DNA of 64,000 bases from Acidovorax sp. FJL06 (lineage in GTDB: Bacteria > Pseudomonadota > Gammaproteobacteria > Burkholderiales > Burkholderiaceae_C). The notes under the pieces were generated by a model. It made no database searches. It had not been told where the DNA came from and worked only from the letters and a program-made list of their open reading frames with translations. A program made the position numbers and the translations under genes. Of the stretch, positions 48,727 to 56,621 are shown piece after piece. Where the stretch lies: NCBI RefSeq assembly GCF_003852545.1, contig NZ_QAJR01000019.1, positions 43,177 to 107,176 on the forward strand, written 5' to 3'. The stretch's first letter is position 1; each line of letters begins with the position of its first letter.

Positions 48727-49386
48727 TTATGCCGGCGTGCGCCCGTCAAAGGCCGACAGGTGGTTGGCCAGGTGCATGGCGTGCGCCTGCTCGTACTGCG
48801 CGTGGCTCAGCGCCCCATAGGCAAAGTGCGGGTGCAGGGCCCCGGTGTGGGCCGCAAAATCCTGCACGGCCTTGTGCAGCCGGGCCAGGGCGGCGCTGGC
48901 ATCGGTGGCCGTTGCGTTGAGCGCTGGCGCGCCCGGAATCGGCTCGGCCAGGTTGTGGCTCATGCGGCCCCGCAGGGCGAACACCTGAAAGGCGGCCGCC
49001 CCCACCGTGGCCTGGAACAGCGCCGACCGGGGGGCCGGAAACCCCTGCAGCGAGTATTCGATGCTCTGCGCGCAGTGCTCCAGCGTCTGCGACCAGCTCC
49101 AGGCCGTGGCGGGCGCGAGTGCGTATACCGACGCGGCGTTCAGGCGTTCCACCTCGTGCAGGGCCTGGCCAAGGGTGGCGAACACCAACTGCCGGTCATT
49201 GCCCGGCCGGTACAGGAAATAGCCTGCGCCCACCACCGCCGCGCCGCCCACGGCCGCCAGGCCCACGCCCGCGCGCACAAACGACCGGCGCGAAGGGGCG
49301 GAGGGCTGCGCCGAAGGGCCCTGGGCGACGGGCGTACCGGGGTGGGAGGGGGCGCTCTGCGCGCGATGCGGGGGAGGCACTGCCAT
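48727..49386 (-). CDS. Tat-exported DUF1569-like protein
   Basis: A 219-residue protein with an N-terminal twin-arginine signal: SRRSFVRAGVGLAAVGGAAV after a Pro/Ser-rich leader of about 35 residues. The mature part has helical phrases of the DUF1569 group (four-helix DinB-like): QTLEHCAQSIEYSLQGFP and HPHFAYGALSHAQYEQAHAM HLANHL in sequence, with several His that could bind metal. Function unknown. The ATG at 49386 is chosen; longer frames upstream add a disordered stretch. Confidence 0.72.
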   Translation of the reverse strand: MAVPPPHRAQSAPSHPGTPVAQGPSAQPSAPSRRSFVRAGVGLAAVGGAAVVGAGYFLYRPGNDRQLVFATLGQALHEVERLNAASVYALAPATAWSWSQTLEHCAQSIEYSLQGFPAPRSALFQATVGAAAFQVFALRGRMSHNLAEPIPGAPALNATATDASAALARLHKAVQDFAAHTGALHPHFAYGALSHAQYEQAHAMHLANHLSAFDGRTPA

Positions 49387-49529
49387 GGGTCTGCTCGCTC
49401 GTGCAGGGAGTGGAAGAGAAAGCAGGCATTCTGCAGCCCTGGCCGGCCCCAGGCCAGAGCCCATCATGCGCGGGGGTCGGCCAGCCGACACAGGCGATGG
49501 TGTTCTCACCCCACCGCGTTGCGTTGCCC

Positions 49530-49556
49530 CAGACAGCGCAGGCAGCGCAGACAGCG
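49530..49556. repeat. Three tandem 9-bp units
   Basis: CAGACAGCG, CAGGCAGCG and CAGACAGCG follow each other directly between the diguanylate cyclase stop (49567) and the DUF1569-like start. Probably simple slippage; no function is suggested. Confidence 0.6.
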
Positions 49557-49566
49557 CCAAGCAGTG

Positions 49567-50754
49567 TCAGGCAGCGGCGGCCAGGGTCATCCGGGACAGC
49601 ATCTCCACCCGGTTGCGGCCCCGCTCCTTGGCCAGGTACATGGCCTCATCGGCGCGCTGCAGGGCGGTGTCGGCCGTCTCCCCGCCGGTGCACAAGGTCA
49701 CGCCCACACTCACCGTCAGGGCAATCGAGCGCTGCCCGGTCACCACCGGGTGCGCCTCGACCAGGGCACGCAGCCGCTCAGCCACCGCAATGGCGCCGCC
49801 CCCGCCCGCGTTGGGCAGAAAGATGGCGAACTCCTCCCCGCCCAGGCGACCGATCACGTCCTCCTTGCGCAGGCAGCGGTTGGCCAGCGCCACAAAGTGG
49901 CGCAGCACGTCGTCACCCGCGCGGTGCCCCCAGGTGTCGTTGATCTTCTTGAAATGGTCCAGGTCCATGACCAGCACGGGCAGCGCGGTCTGCGTGCGCT
50001 GCGCGTTGCTGATGGCCTTGTCCAGCAGCGTCAGGAACGCCCGGCGGTTGAACACGTTGGTGAGCGGGTCCACCTCGGCCAGGTGGCGCAGCTCGCTGGT
50101 GGTGAACTCGTTGGTCAGCATCAGCACGCCAAACGCCGTCAGCACCAGGGCCAGCATGGCCTCCAGCACCACAAACTGCGACAGCATCACCACCATGCCC
50201 GATTCGGGATCCATTGCCCCCGCAGGCAAGGCGAGCTTGAACAGCAGGGGCCGCAACAACGCAAAGCTGCCATGAACGCCCAGCACACCGGCAAACAGAT
50301 AGCGCAAGGGTGCCGAGCGCAAACCGCCCCGCGCCATGGTGCGCGCGGTCAACAGAAAAAACACGCCGGCCACCAGGCCTGAAAGCGCGAAGCGGGCGCC
50401 CGGATTGGGCTGCACCTCCGTGAAATACACCGACAGCGCCACCAACCCGGCCATGGTGCAAGCCGCAATCCAGTGGGGCACGGGCGCTCGCCCCATGTAG
50501 GCCCGCCCGCCCAAAAAGCACAGGTAGGCCGCCAGCGCAATCGATCCCTGCGCCAGAACCACCGACACCCACAGCGCCCATGGAAGCTGGTCGCGCACCA
50601 GCAGGTTGATGCAGTACGCCGTGGCACACAGAAACGACTGCATCCACAGCCGCAGGCCCGGTATGTGCCGGTTGAAATACCAGACCGCATAGAGCACGAC
50701 TGTCACCAGCGCCGAAAGAATGGCCGCGACGATAACGAGGGTGGGGCTGTGCAC
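49567..50754 (-). CDS. Membrane diguanylate cyclase
   Basis: A 395-residue protein with about six TM helices in residues 5-215 and a C-terminal GGDEF domain (about 225-385). The active-site motif is GGEEF, a functional variant, and the inhibitory I-site RKED lies exactly five residues upstream, so cyclic-di-GMP synthesis with product feedback is expected. DLDHFKKINDTWGH marks the metal-binding first strand. The TM sensor region has no recognised ligand domain. Confidence 0.92.
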   Translation of the reverse strand: MHSPTLVIVAAILSALVTVVLYAVWYFNRHIPGLRLWMQSFLCATAYCINLLVRDQLPWALWVSVVLAQGSIALAAYLCFLGGRAYMGRAPVPHWIAACTMAGLVALSVYFTEVQPNPGARFALSGLVAGVFFLLTARTMARGGLRSAPLRYLFAGVLGVHGSFALLRPLLFKLALPAGAMDPESGMVVMLSQFVVLEAMLALVLTAFGVLMLTNEFTTSELRHLAEVDPLTNVFNRRAFLTLLDKAISNAQRTQTALPVLVMDLDHFKKINDTWGHRAGDDVLRHFVALANRCLRKEDVIGRLGGEEFAIFLPNAGGGGAIAVAERLRALVEAHPVVTGQRSIALTVSVGVTLCTGGETADTALQRADEAMYLAKERGRNRVEMLSRMTLAAAA

Positions 50755-50967
50755 AGAGGGACGGCAGTGGGTGGAAGGATGGCGGGTCGGTCCTGGCGCC
50801 GCGCGTGGGGCGGCCTTGGCGGAACAAGGCGGCAGGCACGCTGGGCGTTGGCGATACTAACCGAGAGCCGCGACCACCTGCCAGCCACCGCAGGCAGGCG
50901 CGCCCCGCGCCAATGCCCCTTTCCCCCTGTGACCGCAGCGGCGGTGGCGCTGAACCTGTGGAGGCTC

Positions 50968-52254
50968 TCAGCCCACCACGTGGCACTCGCGCCGCAGCAA
51001 GGCCAGGGCGTCGTGCATCTGGTAGTCCCGGTCGCTGGTGAGCGTGGCCTGGGCGTCCTGCACAAAGCTGGTCCACAGCGCCAGGTAATCCTGCTGGAAC
51101 GCGCCCGCCGCATGGCTGCGGATGAAGTCGGTGGCCAGCGCGGGCTGCAGGCCCGTCTTGCGGATCTTGCGCACCAGGCTGGCGGCGGTTTTCTCGGTCA
51201 GCAGCGTCTTTTTGGGGGCGCCGGCGGCCAGGCACAGAAACAGCGTGAGCAGCGAGTGCTCATCGTCGTTGCCCCCGGTCGCCTTGGTCCATGTCTTGCT
51301 GGCAGGCTGTGGAGGCTCATCGTCGTCCTCCAGCACATCCAGGCTGCGGTGAAAGCTGTCCACTTCGGCCAGAGGGTCGTCCAGCAGGAAGTAGCGTGCC
51401 CTGAAGGCGCCCATGGGGCGCAACAGGGTGCGCAGGGGCGCAGCGGATTGCAGCAGCTTGGGCAGGTCGGCCAGCACGGTGGCGCACTGGACTTGCAGCA
51501 CGTCGCGCAACGCTGCTGGCACACCGGGGGGCAGGCGCAGCGCCGTCGGCAGGAGCGCCTTCTTTTTGCGCAGTGCAGTCACCAGCTTTTCAAACACCGG
51601 GGCGCTGGGCCACTCACTGGCCGCCATGGCCTTGGGGTTCAACGCCTGCATCAGCAGCCCTGTGCGGATCACGGCCTCGGCGTCGGCACCGGCGGTTTCC
51701 AGCTCGTCGGTGTCCAGGTCGTACTGCGCGGCCAGCCACTCGGCAGCGGCAATGGCCTGGGCAATCTGGCTGCGCCGGGCCAGCTCGGCGCGGTAGTCGG
51801 CATGGCTGCGCAGCGACCAGGCAGCCAGCAGTGGGGTTTCGGCATCGGCATAGCCGGCCATGCCGAAGTTGCTGCTCTCGGGCATGGCAATCAGGCGCTT
51901 GAGCATGTCCGAACCGCCCTTGGAGCGAGACAAAAAGGAGTGGTCGCGCAGCGAGACGGCCGCCTCGGCCAGGTCGCCGCCCGTGGTCTCCAGCAAGTAC
52001 AGGCTGATGAGGTTGACCATGCGGTCGCGCGCTTTTTCCAGCTCGGGCCGCAAAAACTCGCTGCCAAAGTAACGCGCGATCTGCACCATGCCCTTGGGCG
52101 CATCGGCGTTGATGGCCGCGAGCCGGTCCGCACCGAGGATGCCGTGCTGCACGCCGTGCACCAGCGCCTTTTCAAAGAAAGGGCGCGCATCGTGCAGTTG
52201 CAGGGCATTGGCGCCCGCTGGCGAATCAGAAGCAGTCGTAGGGGGCAAGGTCAT
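50968..52254 (-). CDS. Uncharacterised protein C of the J-domain cluster
   Basis: I do not recognise this 428-residue protein. It has no signal peptide or TM helix and looks soluble and alpha-helical. Notable segments are ARYFGSEFLRPELEKARDRM near residue 60, a central RKKKALLPTALRLPPGVPAA, and an acidic linker LEDDDEPPQP (about residue 310). It is the last gene of the minus-strand cluster, separated from gene B by 165 bases containing a strong hairpin repeat, so its level may differ from the others. Confidence 0.6.
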   Translation of the reverse strand: MTLPPTTASDSPAGANALQLHDARPFFEKALVHGVQHGILGADRLAAINADAPKGMVQIARYFGSEFLRPELEKARDRMVNLISLYLLETTGGDLAEAAVSLRDHSFLSRSKGGSDMLKRLIAMPESSNFGMAGYADAETPLLAAWSLRSHADYRAELARRSQIAQAIAAAEWLAAQYDLDTDELETAGADAEAVIRTGLLMQALNPKAMAASEWPSAPVFEKLVTALRKKKALLPTALRLPPGVPAALRDVLQVQCATVLADLPKLLQSAAPLRTLLRPMGAFRARYFLLDDPLAEVDSFHRSLDVLEDDDEPPQPASKTWTKATGGNDDEHSLLTLFLCLAAGAPKKTLLTEKTAASLVRKIRKTGLQPALATDFIRSHAAGAFQQDYLALWTSFVQDAQATLTSDRDYQMHDALALLRRECHVVG

Positions 52255-52320
52255 GCAGGTACTCCATCGCGTTGCTCACGCTCTTTGCAACTGGCGCGGC
52301 CCCAGGCCAGGACCGCCGAG

Positions 52321-52413
52321 CAAGGGCCGCCCCGCAGCGAGGGCGGTGTCCCCCTCTCCCGAATCACGCAGTGATTCGGGAGAGGGGGGAAGGCGCGCAG
52401 CGCCACAGGGGGA
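52321..52413. repeat. G/C-block intergenic repeat, copy 3, with perfect 18-bp stem
   Basis: The element starts CAAGGGCCGCCCC and ends CAGGGGGATG, as in the copy at 28734. Inside, 52350-52367 (CCCCCTCTCCCGAATCAC) pairs perfectly with 52371-52388 around a GCA loop. The stem lies between genes B and C of the J-domain cluster and would be very stable in RNA. Confidence 0.75.
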
Positions 52414-52419
52414 TGTTCT

Positions 52420-53190
52420 CTAGATCGCGGATTCTTCGTCAGACGCGCGGGCTGCGGGCGTGGCCTTGCCCCGGTCGGTCTCGCTGGTCTCGAACTTGCC
52501 GTCGTCTTCCTCGGCGGGGGCGTCCTCGCCCTCTTCCAGGCCCAGGTCAAACGCACGGGCCTTGGCGCGCAGCACCAGCAGCATTTCGATGAACAGATCG
52601 CGGCATTCATAGCGCAGCAGCCAGGCCATCTGCATCCAGTCGCGGTCGGCCACTTCGTCCTGGTCCACGCGCGGCTGCACGTAGCCCGATGCCAGCAACT
52701 CGTCATCGCTCAGCGTGAGGCCATAGTCTTCGGTCGCGTCAAAGGTGCCGGTGCGCGCAAAGGCCTCCACGCGGCTCCACTTCTCGGCAAAGTAGTTGGC
52801 CAGGGCCTCGGCGCCACCTTCTAGATCGCCAATGGCGGTGAGGAACTCCACCGGGTCGGCATCGTCGCGGAAGACCACGGCGTTGACCATGTTGCGCAGG
52901 TGCGTGTGGGTGAGGTCTTTGTACTGCTTCTCCAGCACCATGGCGCGCGCGAACTGCTCGGGCGTGACCAGCATGTTGACCACGGACGCCTTGGAGTCGT
53001 CGTACTCGCGCATCACGGCCAGGATGTCCTTGGGCGCGAGCTGGTCCAGCACCACCATCAGCGCGCCGTCGCCGTCGGTGTCGGCCAGCTCGGCCAGGGC
53101 CGACTCGGCGCCCACGATGTCACCGGCCGCAATGAGGCTGGTGGTTTTGGTGATCAGGGCGAGGTGTTGGTTGCTGCTGCTCATGGTCAT
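52420..53190 (-). CDS. Uncharacterised protein B of the J-domain cluster
   Basis: A 256-residue soluble protein I do not recognise. The N-terminal two-thirds appear helical (QYKDLTHTHLRNMVNAVVF, LAPKDILAVMREYDDSKAS); from about residue 215 the tail is acidic and disordered (EEGEDAPAEEDDGKFETSE). No catalytic motif. The ATG at 53190 overlaps the stop of gene A as ATGA, showing translational coupling; an ATG two codons on is also possible. Confidence 0.62.
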   Translation of the reverse strand: MTMSSSNQHLALITKTTSLIAAGDIVGAESALAELADTDGDGALMVVLDQLAPKDILAVMREYDDSKASVVNMLVTPEQFARAMVLEKQYKDLTHTHLRNMVNAVVFRDDADPVEFLTAIGDLEGGAEALANYFAEKWSRVEAFARTGTFDATEDYGLTLSDDELLASGYVQPRVDQDEVADRDWMQMAWLLRYECRDLFIEMLLVLRAKARAFDLGLEEGEDAPAEEDDGKFETSETDRGKATPAARASDEESAI

Positions 53191-53762
53191 TCCTTGCGCT
53201 CAAAGCCTGCGTCGGCCAGCCAGTTGGCGCTGGACTCTTCGCGCGTACGGCTGTTGTGCGGGTCCACCGCATCGTCGGCGCTCAACGCGTTGTAGTCGTC
53301 GTCGTGTTCCAGCGCGTCTTCACCATCGTCCTCGGCATCCCCATCGCCATGCGCAGTGGCAGCAGGCGCCAGGCGCGCGTGCTGCTGCAGGTATTCCAGC
53401 CCGGCCGCCACCGCCAGAAAGCGCGCGCCCTGGGGCTCACGCAGCACGGTCTGCGCCAGGCTCGTGGCCCAGGGCTCCAGCGCGATGGCATGGGTCAGGC
53501 TGTGCCAGTCGGGCAGGCTGTCGGCGGCCTGGCCCAGCAGGTGCTCGACCGCAGCGGGCTTGGTGAAGCGAAAGCCCCGGTGAAACACCACGGCCACCAT
53601 CTCGGGGGCCAGCTCCATCATCTGCACCAAAAAGGCAATTTCGTTGCGCTTCTCTGCCAGGCGCTTGCGCAGCACATCGTTGCCTTCGGAGTCGGAGACC
53701 AGGTCGTCCAGCTCGGCCTGGTAGGCAGAGCGCAGGTCATGAAAGTAGGGAGAAAGTTTCAC
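53187..53762 (-). CDS. Uncharacterised protein A of the J-domain cluster
   Basis: A 191-residue protein I do not recognise. Residues 1-125 are likely helical (MKLSPYFHDLRSAYQAELDD, LRKRLAEKRNEIAFLVQMME), and the rest is an acidic tail (GDGDAEDDGEDALEHDDDYN). No signal peptide. It starts 8 bases after the J-domain gene stop and is coupled to gene B by ATGA, so the three are almost certainly made from one message. Confidence 0.62.
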   Translation of the reverse strand: MKLSPYFHDLRSAYQAELDDLVSDSEGNDVLRKRLAEKRNEIAFLVQMMELAPEMVAVVFHRGFRFTKPAAVEHLLGQAADSLPDWHSLTHAIALEPWATSLAQTVLREPQGARFLAVAAGLEYLQQHARLAPAATAHGDGDAEDDGEDALEHDDDYNALSADDAVDPHNSRTREESSANWLADAGFERKE

Positions 53763-53770
53763 AGAGGCGA

Positions 53771-54058
53771 TCAGGAAGAAGAAAGAATGCGCGCCGAATA
53801 GGCCTGCCAGATCTCTTGCGCGGTCTGCAGCGGATCGTCCAGCAGGTTGCGGCGCCGGTTGTCGTCGTAGGCCTGGCGGGCTTCGTCGTCGGACAGCACC
53901 TCGTAGGCCTTTTGCACCTGGGCAAAACGCTGGGCCGCGTCCGGCGCATCGTTGCGGTCGGGGTGGTAGAACGAGGCCTTCTGCCGGAAGGCCTTCTTGA
54001 TGTCGGCCAGCGACGCATTGGCCGCCAGCCCGAGGGCGGCGTAGTGGTCTGCAGTCAT
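53771..54058 (-). CDS. Stand-alone J-domain protein
   Basis: A 95-residue DnaJ-like cochaperone consisting of one J domain (residues 3-68) with the HPD tripeptide at 32-34 (SFYHPDRND) and the usual helix III (AYEVLSDDEARQAYDD), plus a short C-terminal helix. It lacks the Gly/Phe linker, Zn fingers and substrate domain of DnaJ. It should stimulate an Hsp70 (DnaK or HscA) ATPase and recruit it to a specific client. The three genes directly downstream are candidate partners. Confidence 0.9.
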   Translation of the reverse strand: MTADHYAALGLAANASLADIKKAFRQKASFYHPDRNDAPDAAQRFAQVQKAYEVLSDDEARQAYDDNRRRNLLDDPLQTAQEIWQAYSARILSSS

Positions 54059-54133
54059 TGAAAGGTGGGTGGTGTGAGAGCCGGTGGCGGTGGCGCAGGC
54101 CGCAGGGGCCTGCGGCCGCGTATCAACCGTGTA

Positions 54134-54847
54134 TCAGCCGCCCAGGCTCACAAACACGTTTTGCACGTCGTCGTTGCCGTCGATGGCCGCCAGGAAGTTT
54201 TCAACCTCTTCGAGCTGCTCGGCCGTGAGGTTGGCGGGGTTGACGGGGTTCTTGGGCTTGTAGCCGAGCTTGACCGACAGCACATTGAACCCATGGGCAG
54301 GCAGCGCGCGGCTGACCAGGTCGAGATCAGTGGGGTCGGTCCAGAAGGTGGTGGTGCCTTCTTCGTCGCCCGCTTCAAAGTCCTGCGCACCGGCTTCAAT
54401 CGCGGCCAGCTCGGGGTCGGCGTCGCCGTTGGCGGGTTCGGCTTCGATCATGCCCACATGGTTGAAATCCCAGGCCACCGAGCCCGAGGTGCCCAGTTGC
54501 CCCTTGCGGAACAGCACGCGCATCTCGGGCGCCGTGCGGTTGACGTTGTCGGTCAGGCATTCGACCATCACGGCCACCTGGTGGGGCGCAAAACCTTCGT
54601 AGATCACGCGCTCGTAGTTGACGGCATCGGCTCCGGTGCCGGAGCCCTTCTTGATGGCGCGCTCCAGCGTGTCCTTGGGCATCGAGGCCTTGCGGGCCTG
54701 CTCGACGACCAGGCGCAGGCGCGAGTTGCTGGCCGGGTCGGCGCCGCCACGTGCGGCCACGGTGATTTCCTTGACCAGCTTGCCAAACAGCTTGCCCTTG
54801 GCATCGGCAACCAGTGCCTTGCCCTTTGCTTTCCACTGCGCGCCCAT
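54134..54847 (-). CDS. Second YebC/TACO1-family protein (YeeN-like paralogue)
   Basis: A 237-residue paralogue of the YebC at 28850, but with a different start: [20 protein letters not shown] replaces [20 protein letters not shown]. This start is typical of the YeeN group. The domains downstream (GASNSRLRL-like helix, [15 protein letters not shown]) are recognisable. It lies 75 bases before the J-domain gene on the same strand, and could be part of that transcript. Confidence 0.88.
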   Translation of the reverse strand: MGAQWKAKGKALVADAKGKLFGKLVKEITVAARGGADPASNSRLRLVVEQARKASMPKDTLERAIKKGSGTGADAVNYERVIYEGFAPHQVAVMVECLTDNVNRTAPEMRVLFRKGQLGTSGSVAWDFNHVGMIEAEPANGDADPELAAIEAGAQDFEAGDEEGTTTFWTDPTDLDLVSRALPAHGFNVLSVKLGYKPKNPVNPANLTAEQLEEVENFLAAIDGNDDVQNVFVSLGG

Positions 54848-55066
54848 GGGGGTTACCTTTGTGTGTGGGTTGGGGGGTGTTTGCCGTGGGTCGCCCCGCG
54901 CGGCAAAACCCTATAGTTTACTCGTTGCCCTGCAATCACCCGTGCGAACAACCCTGGGGCTGTCGTGGCAGGGCCAAACCCGGTGCCACCGGCCCGGGCC
55001 CGCCCCGACAGCGTGTAACCTCAGCCACACGCCCACCCTTACCGGCCCTCTCGCCCATCCTCTCCC

Positions 55067-56296
55067 ATGCTCAACACCCTGTGGCTCGGCTTCTTCCTGA
55101 CGGCGGCGGTGGCCGCGCTGGCCCAGTGGCTGGTGGGCGGCAACGCCGAGATTTTTTCGGCCATGGTGCAGGCGCTGTTCCAGATGGCCAAGCTGTCGGT
55201 CGAGGTGATGGTGCTGCTGTTTGGCACGCTCACGCTGTGGCTGGGGTTCTTGCGCATCGCCGAGAAGGCGGGCCTTGTGGATGCCCTGGCGCACTGGCTG
55301 GCGCCGCTGTTTGCCAAGCTCATGCCCGAAGTGCCGCGCGGCCACCCCGCACTGGGGCTGATCACGCTGAACTTTGCCGCCAACGCCCTGGGGCTGGACA
55401 ACGCCGCCACGCCCATGGGGCTCAAGGCCATGAAGTCGCTGCAAGAGCTGAACCCGCAGCCCGACACTGCCACCAACGCGCAGATCCTGTTTCTGGTGCT
55501 CAACGCGTCCTCGCTCACGCTGCTGCCGGTCACCATCTTCATGTACCGCATGCAGCAGGGCGCGCCCGACCCGACGCTGGTCTTCCTGCCCATCCTGCTG
55601 GCCACCTCAGCATCCACCCTGGTGGGGCTGCTGAGCGTGGCCGTGGTGCAGCGCCTGCCGCTGTGGAGCCCCGTGGTGCTGGCCTATCTGCTGCCCGTGG
55701 CGCTGGTGCTGGGCGGTTTCATGGCGCTGCTCACCACGCTCAGCGCCGCCGCCCTGGCCTCGCTGTCGTCGCTGCTGGGCAACCTCACGCTGTTTGCGCT
55801 GGTGGTGCTGTTTGTGGCCCTGGGTGCGTGGCGCAAGGTACCGGTGTACGAAGCCTTCATCGACGGCGCCCGGGAGGGATTTGACGTGGCCAAGGGCCTG
55901 CTGCCCTACCTGGTGGCCATGCTGTGCGCGGTGGGCGTGTTCCGCGCCTCGGGCGCTTTAGGCTATGTGCTCGACGGCATCCGCTGGTGCGTCGCTGCGC
56001 TGGGCGCCGACGCGCGGTTTGTGGATGCCCTGCCCACCGCCCTGGTCAAACCGTTTTCAGGCAGCGCCGCGCGCGCCATGCTGATCGAGACCATGCAGAC
56101 CCAGGGCGTGGACAGTTTTGCCGCCCTGGCCGCCGCCACCATCCAGGGCAGCACCGAAACCACCTTTTATGTACTGGCCGTGTACTTTGGGGCCGTGGGC
56201 ATTCAGCGCGCGCGGCACGCGGTGGGCTGCGCGCTGCTGGCCGAACTGGCGGGCGTGGTGGCCGCCATTGCCGTGTGTTACCAGTTTTTCGGGTAA
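55067..56296 (+). CDS. SpmA-SpmB fused nucleoside-recognition-domain membrane protein
   Basis: A 409-residue membrane protein with two Gate/nucleoside-recognition domains: an SpmA-like half (about residues 1-200, GLITLNFAANALGLDNAATP) and an SpmB-like half (about 225-409, ALVKPFSGSAARAMLIE, ATIQGSTETTFYVLAVYFG). In Bacillus these are separate spore-core dehydration proteins; in non-sporulating proteobacteria fused forms exist with unknown role. No sporulation genes are in the window. It is divergent from the YebC paralogue. Confidence 0.88.
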   Translation: MLNTLWLGFFLTAAVAALAQWLVGGNAEIFSAMVQALFQMAKLSVEVMVLLFGTLTLWLGFLRIAEKAGLVDALAHWLAPLFAKLMPEVPRGHPALGLITLNFAANALGLDNAATPMGLKAMKSLQELNPQPDTATNAQILFLVLNASSLTLLPVTIFMYRMQQGAPDPTLVFLPILLATSASTLVGLLSVAVVQRLPLWSPVVLAYLLPVALVLGGFMALLTTLSAAALASLSSLLGNLTLFALVVLFVALGAWRKVPVYEAFIDGAREGFDVAKGLLPYLVAMLCAVGVFRASGALGYVLDGIRWCVAALGADARFVDALPTALVKPFSGSAARAMLIETMQTQGVDSFAALAAATIQGSTETTFYVLAVYFGAVGIQRARHAVGCALLAELAGVVAAIAVCYQFFG

Positions 56297-56356
56297 AAAT
56301 GGATCAAATCAGGCCTTACCGCCCGCCCATCAATCCCAGATAGCTACAAATTTTGC
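56295..56356. repeat. AGCTAT palindromic repeat, copy 7 (degenerate)
   Basis: AATCAGGCCTTACCGCCCGC, then CCATCAATCCCAGATAGCTA and CAAATTTTG. The CCATCA and ATAGCTA landmarks and flanking AT-rich ends fit the family, but the stem is weak. It begins at the stop of the SpmAB-like gene. Confidence 0.5.
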
Positions 56357-56621
56357 AGCAGAATCCTGCCTTGGCTTTTTCTCGGGGGCGCACCAGCCAC
56401 CCCTCAGCGTTGCCTCCACTGCTCGCACTGAGTGCGCCACAGGCGAAAGGCAACGGGGTCGGCTGCGCAGCCCAACCAACGCCAATGCGTGGTTTCCACC
56501 ATGCGCCCCCCCGAGGCGGTACCTATGCTCTGCCCATGGTCGCGCAAGCGGCGCCACGGCAGCGATCCAGCACTTTGACCCTTGCTCCAGGGCTCCCGGA
56601 AAGCGCCCTCCACCACGTTCC
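56357..56621. other. Intergenic leader of the GAF-PAS-EAL gene
   Basis: This stretch separates the repeat from the next start. I see no convincing gene, no clear -35/-10 pair and no stable terminator. Frames open across it are extensions of the downstream gene without conserved sequence. It probably contains the promoter and 5' leader of the signalling gene. Confidence 0.4.

Noticed and set aside
56118-56621. Extension of the signalling gene upstream to 56118
   Set aside because: It overlaps the SpmAB-like gene in another frame and adds only low-complexity sequence; GAF starts soon after 56622.
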